Source: Dioszegia crocea (Eukaryota > Basidiomycota > Tremellomycetes > Tremellales > Bulleribasidiaceae). Taken from it: 64,000 nt of DNA. The stretch covers positions 845,082 to 909,081 of the forward strand of contig BCKK01000001.1 in assembly GCA_001600615.1 (NCBI GenBank). The letters are read 5' to 3'. The notes beneath the pieces are model-generated. The model was not told the origin of the DNA. It saw only the letters and a program-made list of their open reading frames with translations, and searched no databases. Each line of letters opens with the position of its first letter. The stretch's first letter is position 1. Made by a program: the position numbers and the translations under genes. Of this stretch, positions 55,651 to 64,000 are shown in pieces.

Positions 55651-56279
55651 GTTCCTGAGCTGCTTTAGATGCTCCTTCTGCCTGTTCGTGTCTGTAGCTG
55701 TGATGTCTACCTGGAGATTGTGGTATAATATCAACTTTTTGCATGACTCAGTCATCGCGGCCAAATCGCGGCCTTACCCAATCAAGGCGGACTGATCTCC
55801 ATCTCCGTGGCGTCATACGTAATCTCCCGGATGATAGCCGGCTAAACACTGGCTAAACCCTGAGTCATGTCACGCAATGTCACGCCCGCATTGGGTGCTC
55901 CGCCCTGCTCCGCCTCCCCACTTGCTGCCCCCACTCCCAAAGTCGCCATAGAATGCCCGGATCACATCTTCCGGCTCGACTCCGGAAGAGCATGACCAGC
56001 GCAGTGCGGCTGCAGCTATGCAGCCATAGTATATAAGGAGGGGCGAGGATGGGATTGTGGGGTTGTTTGCCCCCATCCTTTAGATCAAAGTCAAAAACAT
56101 CGTTCCACTCGCTCGTGTTCCACGCCCGTTCCACCGCTCCATTGTTCGGCCGACCCATTCGACGCGTTTCTGCCTTGTGCACTATATAAGCACTTGCCTT
56201 TGTTCCCTGCATACAACATCCCTCATCGACAGTCAGCTAAATCACTCTCTGCCAAACCCTACACAAACTCAACCACATC
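55651..56279 (+). promoter_or_regulatory. divergent region with two TATA boxes
   Basis: 629 bases between DRE2 and the small gene at 56280. TATATAAG occurs at 56030-56037 (in ATAGTATATAAGGAGGGG) and again at 56183-56190; the second is about 95 bases before the ATG, with a CATACAACATCCCTCATCG leader. The first may drive a longer transcript. Confidence 0.55.
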
Positions 56280-56489
56280 ATGCCTGCCACAGCCGCTGCC
56301 GCTGCTGCCCTTCCCATTCCTCAGCGCCCTACCTACTCGTCGTCTTCCTCCCACTCGTCATCCTATGACAACCACCGGAACTCCCCTCCATCCTTCGGCC
56401 CATCACCTATGGCGGCGCAACATCCTTGCCCGCACATGAGCGAATTGGTCCAGGCGCTGTATAAGGCGTATAAGGGAGGGGCGCAATGA
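56280..56489 (+). CDS. small TATA-driven gene, 69 residues, unknown
   Basis: MPATAAAAAALPIPQRPTYS, then a Ser-rich stretch (SSSSSHSSSYDNHR) and a C-terminus that looks constrained: PSPMAAQHPCPHMSELVQAL then YKAYKGGAQ. Intronless. The HPCPHMSELVQALYKAYKGG end has the look of a short amphipathic helix after a CPH motif. No known family. The strong TATA box and tidy leader argue that it is expressed. Stop at 56487-56489. Confidence 0.55.
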   Translation: MPATAAAAAALPIPQRPTYSSSSSHSSSYDNHRNSPPSFGPSPMAAQHPCPHMSELVQALYKAYKGGAQ

Positions 56490-58646
56490 GGGTGTAGAGG
56501 GAGGGAGGTGAGAGGGGAGTAGACGAAAGGGGGGAGAGAAGACAGAGGCAAGGTCGAAGAGAATTGGGGATAGGGAGAAGCACAAACACCACTCACTCAC
56601 GCGCCGACCCGACGCGCTCTCCATGCGTTAACTTACCATGCTCCAAGGACCAACATCCTACCCACACCCTCTTCCAATCCGCCTCTCATACCACAAACAA
56701 CACACCACATCGGTTCATTCCTACTCTACCATCCACCATATGACAATAGGACCTCGAGACGTGCTGGGCAAGGGGAAAGCGGCGGGGGAAGGGAGTCAGA
56801 CGTCAGGTGCAGAGCTTATTTTAGAGATTCGCGGGAACAGATGGGGTTTCAATTGTAGCCATGTTAGACATTCTGTATATATTCCTTTTGTACATACATC
56901 GCTGCTATATGGACTCGAGCACCTCGCAATCTACCTGATGAGAGAAATGGTCACGAAGACAACAATAAAATGCCGCACAACAAAGACGGTCCCGACCCCT
57001 CTCAACCCCGCTTCGAAAGGACGAGTTGTGTGGACTGGCCGCGTTTCATACTTTCCAACACACACGCTCGTCCCCCCCGCGTCCGTCCTTCCCCACGATT
57101 CCTCGCTTCTTTGACCCTAGATCTGATGCTAGACAACAAGCGCGCACGCGCCGTAACTGACGTGACGTCGAGTGGAAGGGTAAATGCTTCTTGCAGCTGG
57201 GAGAAGCACGGCCACGTAGCACAGCAACGCTGGGTGCTTCCTACTCATTGTCCCCGACTCTAGAGTCTGCCTCGTACATATACTCTTCGTACTCATACGC
57301 AGCGCGATACCTCACATCACTATACTTTCGAAACAACGCGTCGCCGGCGGTAAGTTTTAAACTCAGTGTGTCACCTCGAAATTTGCGCCCAAAGGTACCT
57401 TTGCCGCCCACAGCAATACGCCTGCATTTCATATCAACCTCCTTTCCTATCCTTTCGCGTGAGTAGAGCTCCTTTCCCAATCAGCCCTGGACCCACGGGT
57501 ACCCACACTGACGTTATAGGGTTCTCCGGCCGAGCCGAGGATAGAAAGGACGTTTCAGGGTTCAGCGGCCGTCCCTACCGTGAGTGAACAGACAGTTCCC
57601 CCTCCCATATTTCATCTAAGCCCACATCTCATCTCCTCTTTCCCCATCCGTTCCCCCTACCATCCTTCCGCCTATGTATTGCCTCCCGCGCAAGATGACT
57701 GACAGGCAGGACAGACGCGTACGTGTGGATCTCCGTCCAAAGGCTGGCTTTTGCCTTCCCTTGGGCCTTTCAGCATACACGACACGTCTATCCTGTTGGA
57801 CGAGCCTGGTATGTTTGGTTTGCCACTGCTGGCTTGTTGACTCTCCTTTCGCCCGGCACATATAACAGTCGCGAGTGGAAGGGATCCTTCAACCGTACAC
57901 CTCTCACCTTTACAACTCCTTCGTCGTTCCACGTCGTCAACCAGTCTCCCACTGATACAATCAGCCAAACCAGCTCCAGCAAGTCCATCAGACTAGGATT
58001 CACTATCAGCAGCGTCTCTACCATACTCGCTGCCGACACATCATCCAACCTCGTGAGTCTCTCTCTGCATCTTCCGCCCGCCGAATCCGGCTCCACCTTA
58101 GTCCCCTCCCGATTACACCCTTGACGGGCCCCTTTCTATCAGTCCCGTTCGAACACTAGCTGACGCGATTCTACCCCTTACTCCACGCTCTCATCTCGCC
58201 CATCTGCCATGTTGACTCACTCGCCTACCGCCATCCAACGGACCCCCCTTTGCCTCCTTTGATCACTTCACCCCTTCCTTTCGCGTACGCTCGCGTCTCG
58301 CGCCGACCTCCACCTGGATTGACCGATTTCGGCCATAGCCCTACACTTTCCTTTGTCATCTCACCGCCTTTCATCCGGCTCTCTCCCAACCCCTGCCAGG
58401 CGCAACCTCCAGTGAGTCTCACCTCCTTAGCGTCGCGTTTGAAGGGGGTGCCTGTGCCAGTCTGGGCTGCTTCGGGGGCGGTGGATTGCGCTGACTGCCC
58501 CACCAGATTCTTCCAGTGACGAGTCGACAAGCCCTTAAAGGCGAGGTCTCCCCCCGTTGGATTTCCCCATCGCCCTCCGACAAACTCATCTTTGTCCTTC
58601 CAAGCAATCCCTTGCCCCGTACTGCGCACCATCTACTCCGTCTACA
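56490..58646 (+). promoter_or_regulatory. 2.16-kb upstream region with five strong splice donors
   Basis: No convincing gene. From about 57290 the plus strand looks transcribed: long C/T-rich runs and GTRAGT donors at 57350, 57459, 57580, 58053 and 58412. ORFs here (for example 57723-58124) are short and low complexity and would be upstream ORFs. The simplest reading is a long, spliced 5' UTR of the gene starting at 58647, as is common for fungal regulators; a separate non-coding RNA is the alternative. Confidence 0.5.
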
Positions 58647-61078
58647 ATGACCACTCTCCAACTTCAGTCTACCTCTTTCGACCACCGCCCCCACTCTCAC
58701 CATGGCATGACTACCATCTCCCCTTCCGACTCTCCTCGGATTCAACGCCCGGCCTCCCAGGCATCGGCCCATCTCCCTCCTACCCAAGTCCTCCAATCGC
58801 CTGCTCCTATCCATGAGCACTTTGCCAGCAACCTCTTCACCAGCCTCCCCTACCGACAGTATCAGCCCAACCACCTCTCCCTACCCTCTCCCCAGCAGAA
58901 CTTCATCTACCCCAACACCGCCCCTCCTATGGCGTTCTACCCTACCAACAACGCCTACGACCCGCGATCTACCCAGATGATGCGCACCATCTCGCACGCC
59001 CACCCCCTCAACTCGGCAAATGAGCAGACTGCTTCTTCCCGCTATTCCTCCTCACCCCACTCTGTCGGTCCTGGTATCGACGGTCCTGCTTCGGCATCCT
59101 ACCAATGGCAGATGGGAGCGCCGGCATTGGCGGTGCAAGATACCGAGGAGCGACACATCAACCCCTCTGTCTTCAACAACAACTCCAACTACCCCATGTC
59201 CCGCTCGACCTCGGGTGCCAGCGACACGGTCGACGCTCAGCGCCTCCTCACTCCTCACTTGGAGTACAGAGAGCAGCTCTCACCCGCCGCTGCTGATCTT
59301 CGAAAGGTTTCGGACTCGCTTGGCTATCCTCGCTATGTCTCCGACAGGTACACCGCGGCTCCCCAGGGCTATCCTCAGCCGCAATTCTGGGGCAGAGACA
59401 CTTCGGGCGGATACCAGCACTTCGACTCTAATCGCGCGCATCAGCAGCAGCAGCCGTCCCAGCCGCAGGAGATGCCAATCATTCCCGAGAATGAGTACGA
59501 GCGCGAGAGGATGGAGCAGATTTCCGGGAACAGGAAGTTATTGGAAGGTCTAGGGTTGGGTGGACAGCCTGTAAGTCCCTAGTCCCTTGTTGCCGACCGC
59601 ACTGACCCTTAGCGACCCGCTCGCCAGATGAGCACTTCCGACACCCGGTCAAGGAAAGTCACCACGCCCAAGAAGAGGATGGCCAACTACGATGGTCTCG
59701 GTATGTCCTTTCTCCTCGTGTAAAGGCATTGGCTGACCTACAGTCCGCTCTTCACCCCGAATTGCCTCTCAACACCGCAGCACATCATACATGGACCTGG
59801 ACGGTATGCCCGTGTCCGAAGCCAGCGACGACTCCTACTCTGATGACGGCGCCTACGACGAGGATGACTTCAGGCCGAGCAAGCGTGGACGTGGAAACAA
59901 GCAGATGCGCAAGGCTGCTTATGCACCCAGGGTGAGTCCATCACTGTTGCATTGTGACCAAGCTGACTTCCAGCCCCGCAAAGCCACAATCGAACTCTCG
60001 CTCTGGGGCCTCCTCCAACCCTATCCCCAAATCCCCGAGATGTTCCCCCTCTTCTACTACACCCTCAACAATGACCTCACCATCAACCAAGACTCTGTCC
60101 CCCTCATCGGCTCTATCCCATCCACCGTCACCCCTATCGAGAAGGCCGATATTCTCAAGAACTACTTCCAACGCGGCCGGCGAGTTCTCAACCAGCTTGA
60201 TTGCTTCACTAGCCGATGCGATCGGAAGTACGAGGGTGTGGAGGAGAGATGGCCTGAGCTCGAGCACAACACTCGGATCGCCATCAGGGATGTCAGGCGT
60301 AAGATTGTCGAGAGGTGCGAGAACTACAAGTACACCCGGAGGGATCTTCTTGACAAGTAAGTTGGAACTTCCGGAACATTCAGAGCTCAGCTGACAATCC
60401 AGGCATGTCGGCAGGAACAAGTGGCAGCCGATTGAAGCTGGGATGATTGAGTGGAAATTCGGTCAGACTATTGGCGATCCCGCCGGCGATCTCTCCAACG
60501 TCACCCTCACCCTCCCTACCCCTCCACCCGGCATGGTCATGCAGCATCAACAGCAGCAGCTTGGTCCAGACTACCAATCGCAGCGCCCCATCCGTCCCTT
60601 CCCCGCTCGTAGTCGAGTCGCCTCATCCGCACCCCGCTCAGTGTCCATCGTTATGGCCGAACCTGGCACAGCCACCCACTACCCCTCTACAGCTGCCAGC
60701 CTACCCTACACCGGACTCCACGCTACGGTTTCGCCCGCTCCACCGATGTATGGCGAGGACCAAGTCCCCATGACGGCGCATATGCAGCCATTGATGGTTG
60801 GGAACAATCACATCGGTCCACCTCCCTTCACGAGCTACGTCCCTTCAACCTCGGCAGGTGTCGACCCTAGGCTGAGCGTCGGTGTCCACACCCCCCTCAT
60901 CGCAGGCTCCAGTCCGCCTCTGCAAGATCTGGACGCTGCCGGTTCAGACATACCTACTGCTTCGAGTGCGTTGACGAGTGTTGGGACCTGGAGTCAGGCC
61001 CATGGCGGAGGGGATAAGAGAGGTGTCAAGAGGGAGCGTTCAGGGAGTGCAGAGTCGGATGGGAGCGAGTTGGCGTAG
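58647..61078 (+). CDS. unrecognised nuclear-type regulatory protein with conserved central block
   Basis: Five exons. N-terminal 310 residues are Ser/Pro/His/Gln-rich (MTTLQLQSTSFDHRPHSHHG..) with a QQQQPSQPQEMP stretch. Around residue 320 come charged segments ERERMEQISGNRKLLEGLG, SRKVTTPKKRMANYDGL and an acidic/basic switch DDGAYDEDDFRPSKRGRGNK. The best-ordered block then follows: ATIELSLWGLLQPYPQIPEM, FPLFYYTLNNDLTINQDSVP, EKADILKNYFQRGRRVLNQL, DVRRKIVERCENYKYTRRDL and KWQPIEAGMIEWKFGQTIGD. The C-terminus is Pro/Ser-rich and ends KRERSGSAESDGSELA. I recognise no database domain. Two basic clusters suggest nuclear import. The long leader and disordered flanks fit a transcriptional regulator; this is inference. 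Start at 58647 is the first ATG in the frame. Confidence 0.75.
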
Positions 61079-61374
61079 TTGGTGTCAGGAAGAATGGCGG
61101 ATGTACCCAGGAGAAGCAGATACCCTATTTGTGTCAACCCCATGGACTCTACTTGTATTTAGTTCCTTTCTAGACTGTATATCTATCTTTCGGTTGTGAA
61201 CGGGGCCTTGAAGTTTTATAGTGTTTATGTAGAGGGCAAGTGATGTCTCGCGCTGGCGTACAATGCAATCGCTTGGGTAATCTTGTCTTGTGTCCAAGGT
61301 CACAATGCTACATGCATGAACCAAGGCTCTCCATCACAGCGAAACAAGCTGATCATCTAGGCGGAACAATTCGC
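61079..61374. other. convergent intergenic region
   Basis: 296 bases between two stops. T-rich around 61150-61200; presumed 3' UTRs. Confidence 0.4.
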
Positions 61375-63218
61375 CTAGTCGGCCCTACTCTCCAGCATCT
61401 GCATCATCATGAACAGCTGCTTGGGCGTCAAGGGACCCGGAGCAGTCCCAGCAGCCATCATCTGTTCTGCCAGTCCCGGATGAGCTTCTCCCGTCCCGCA
61501 CGACCCATCAAGGTCTCCTTCAGTCATCCCTATCCCAGCGCCTGTCCGCCACTCCGGATGAGCTTCTCCAGTCCCGAACGCCCTAACCTGGTCGCCTCCA
61601 GCCATCCCGGCGCCTGCCTGCCACCCTCGCCCGACGTCACCCGGACCTCCTCCGTGTATGCCTGGATACACACCAAGTTTAGGTGTCGGGCGATGTTCCG
61701 CGCTTGACCATGCCGCCACGCCCCTGTACGCGCCACTTGCCAGCATTGGCTGAGGCGATATCACACTGGGCCCGTGATAGGCTGACGGGCCCTCTCCGAA
61801 GATGGGTGTCGCGCGGTATCTATTTTCGATAGCCACTGGGTATAGGTTGGCCTGAGGTAGTGGGCGCAATGAGGGGTATGTTGAGGGAAGGGGTTGCGGC
61901 TCGACGAGGTAGGATCTGTTGCCTTGCCACCAAGATGGCCGGTCAGTGGGGATAGATGTGGAAGGTGAAGTGCTGATATGGGGGGCATCCGGTAGCGGGA
62001 AGTACTGGGCACTGGTCGAATGACGGTGTCGCATGGAAGGAGGGGGTTCGAGGGGTTCTTGTGTAGGGATAAAGGGGAAAGAAACCTCGGGCGCCCAGGC
62101 TGTGCCCCATGTCGACGGGGCGGCCGCGGGTGGGAAAGTGTCATGCCTAAAAAGAGGGGGCGGCTGTGGGGCAGGATTGAGTGGTGCTGTCTGGAAGGGT
62201 GGGACAGTGTTGGAGTAGACCATCGGCGCGTAGTCTGGGTTGAAGGTAGGATTCGCCCGGGATGAGGGGGTGGCGAGTGAAGGTGGCCCTGCGTCGAAGC
62301 CGACAAAGGCCTGTGCAGAGGAGACACTGCCATAGTCTACATTCGCGAAAGGGTCGGTAAATTGGATGGGTGGCTGAGGTGATGGTGGGTGAGGCGAATC
62401 AAAGGATGATTCAAAGTCTGGAGATGTCAGCCTGGATGAAGATGGGCTGGCAAAGACATACATATATCGCCAAAGATATCTTGCCCGGCTGGCGGCTCCC
62501 ACTCATGTGAAGAAACATCCGCTTCCTGCTTGACGGCCCCTACTTCCAGACTCGGCAGTGCCTCCTCCGGATATGCTGGGGTTAGGATAGCATCGCCAGT
62601 GCTGGCCTGACTTTCTCGTCGAGACAGCAGGTAGGTATCCACCCTAGACTTCTCACTGTGCACGCTGCTCGTCTCCGCCCGCTTGCTCGCCGAAGTCCGT
62701 CTGCTCACCGGCGCCGACTCAGACCGTGATCGCAGGCCTGAGCCTGTGCCGCGCCCGGAAGTCCCCTCATTCTCGATTCCACCGTCAGCCTCTTCGACCG
62801 GATAGTCACATCCGCAGTCATCCTCCTCCGCGCCCGCCTTCAGTCGCTTGCGGTAGTTGTGATGTCGGACACAAGCGCCGCAGTGGGGTTTGGCAGCATC
62901 GCATTTTGTGCGCCGGCGCCGACAGGCAGAACACGCCGCGTAACGACGGAGTTGGTCATGCCGAAAGACATTTTTGCCCCGGTGGGAAGACCCATCGCCT
63001 ACTGTGGATGCAGCGCAGGTGGAAGCGCCGGAGGGAGGATGTGCCGAATGGATAGTGGCCCTGCGAGTCCGAGTCCGCTTTGCGTGAGGGGAAGACAGTG
63101 TGGAGGAAGTATGTGATGGGTACGTGTTGGCTCTGGTGATGTCGTGGGGGGGTGTGGCTGGTCGAGTAGATTTGTTGAGTGCGACTCTGCTAGAGCGTCG
63201 GACGGAGGGGATTGTCAT
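61375..63218 (-). CDS. Zn(II)2Cys6 transcription factor
   Basis: Fungal binuclear zinc-cluster regulator. Start MTIPSVRRSSRVALNKSTRP at 63216-63218. The cluster at about residues 94-138 is CSACRRRRTKCDAAKPHCGA then CVRHHNYRKRLKAGAEEDDC ending CDYP. This keeps six cysteines, with an unusually long Lys/Arg/Glu-rich gap before the sixth. Two exons: a 44-nt intron (GTATGT..CTCCAG, branch CTGAC) near 62420-62463 joins DIFGDI to YFESSFDSPHPP. The rest is Pro/Ser-rich activation-domain-like sequence without the fungal-specific middle homology region. The C-terminus has a direct repeat (GTGEAHPEW..GTGEAHPGL) and ends LFMMMQMLESRAD. Confidence 0.88.
61476..61630 (-). repeat. two-copy imperfect tandem repeat, period 78 bp, inside the Zn2Cys6 gene
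   Basis: CCGGATGAGCTTCTCC starts at 61476 and again at 61554, and similarity continues through CATCCC..GGCGCCTG. The period is 26 codons, so the repeat is in frame and duplicates the GTGEAHP motif. Confidence 0.75.
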
Positions 63219-64000
63219 GGCTGTGCTGCCTAGCAGATGAGAATGAGATCAGCCGGAACATATAAAGAGCAAAGATAAGAGTGCGGTCCGAGTTATCAAT
63301 ACAAATCCAAAGGAGGGTCAGTCAGCAGTAGCGTCGTGGACCTCACCCGACTCAAGCTCTCGGGACCGGTCGTCGGGCACCCCGTGGGCTGCTCCGTCTA
63401 TAATCAGTCCTGATTTGTAGAAAAAGCTTCAGAGCGCCTCTTCTCGGCACTGAATCTAGAGGGGGGGCGGTGCGGCGCTTTATCAGCTCTTCAGCCTCAT
63501 TCCCATGCTGAGTAAGCTGCGAGATCTACCACCTAGAGACGCGACGTGACACGGGCCCGACCTACTCCGACGGCCGAGTCTGGCCGCCATCACGGGTCGG
63601 GAAACGTTGACGCCGATCAGAGGCGTCGGTACACACAATCTAAAGAGGATCTGCTAGTGCAGATCTCGTATTTTTTGTTTCTGGGAACGAGCGTGAGGCG
63701 AGAGGGACCCGCTGATCATGGGAATCTTGGACGGATATACCTGAAGTGGCAATAAGTCGCTCGGCATCGGTGTGCCGCGGCCGCTCATCTTTCTGGCCTT
63801 TTCTGGCCCGTGTTTTCTCATGCTCTGTCTGAGATCTGTGATCTACAGCCGATCGGACTAAGTACACACTATAAACGTGCTGACCGCTTGACGAGGTCCA
63901 GCCCTCCCTCTGTCCAACCTAAATCATTGTGGCCGCCAAGCTCGCCTTCCCAAAATCTGACTGAACCCCCACCTTTACCCGCAAACGACCGCACGATGCC
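63219..64000. promoter_or_regulatory. upstream region of the Zn2Cys6 gene, no other gene seen
   Basis: 782 bases to the window edge. Only short ORFs. It contains CATATAAAGAGCAAAG near 63259 and scattered C/T-rich runs; a gene may begin beyond the right edge. Confidence 0.4.

Noticed and set aside
57723..58124. 133-codon ORF in the long leader region
   Set aside because: It crosses a splice donor (58053), is low complexity at the end, and shows no conserved motif; kept only as a possible upstream ORF.
1..64000. Mobile elements, CRISPR arrays, prokaryotic operons, rRNA
   Set aside because: No transposase, reverse transcriptase, integrase, terminal repeats, spaced repeats or rRNA sequence were recognised; intron structure shows a fungal nuclear genome.

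Overview
This is nuclear DNA of a basidiomycete fungus, most likely a Tremellomycete (the Cryptococcus/Kwoniella/Tremella side). The evidence is gene density of roughly one gene per 1.5-2 kb, many introns of about 35-60 nt per gene, GT..AG ends with a CTGAC/CTGAT-type branch point 8-20 nt before the acceptor, and protein sequences of basidiomycete character. I cannot name the genus from sequence alone. There is no rRNA, transposon, CRISPR array, phage or prokaryotic operon. The content is mostly housekeeping, with a few lineage-specific genes.

Layout. 1-6 kb: UPF1 (runs off the left edge), ATP12, RNA polymerase I subunit RPA12, and a GOR1-type glyoxylate/hydroxyacid reductase. 6-15.7 kb: inositol monophosphatase, RPS4, a CCDC124/Lso2 family protein, the OAC1 mitochondrial carrier, tRNA(His) guanylyltransferase THG1, and mitoribosomal bL31m. 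16-27 kb: a DEK_C/SWIB protein, RPF1, the PIF1 helicase, two unrecognised genes, Mediator MED8 and COMPASS SWD1. 27-38.5 kb: a single-pass membrane protein, GDP-mannose pyrophosphorylase (precursor supply for mannosylation and, in this lineage, capsule), RLP24, a J-domain (DnaJ-X) protein, mitoribosomal bL27m and an F-box protein. 38.7-50 kb: an intron-containing tRNA-Ala(UGC), the splicing factor CLF1, two possibly related small genes starting MCG, a BCAS3-family WD protein, and two tandem DUF4112 paralogs. 50-64 kb: pyruvate kinase, a possible dicistronic pair ending in uL1m, DRE2, a short TATA-driven gene, an unrecognised nuclear protein with a very long upstream region, and a Zn2Cys6 regulator.

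Functional themes are ribosome production (RPA12, RPF1, RLP24, RPS4, CCDC124), mitochondrial assembly (ATP12, OAC1, bL31m, bL27m, uL1m) and RNA processing (UPF1, CLF1, THG1). These genes are scattered and not arranged as operons. Several neighbouring pairs are divergent and share short promoters.

The most striking structure is in the gene models. Three essential-type enzymes need internal microexons of 4, 8 and 8 nt to keep conserved motifs intact. One gene has two 34-nt introns. The uL1m start codon overlaps the stop codon of an upstream 140-codon ORF (ATGA), which suggests a dicistronic mRNA. All gene structures were spliced by eye from protein-family knowledge and splice signals; no transcript data were available.
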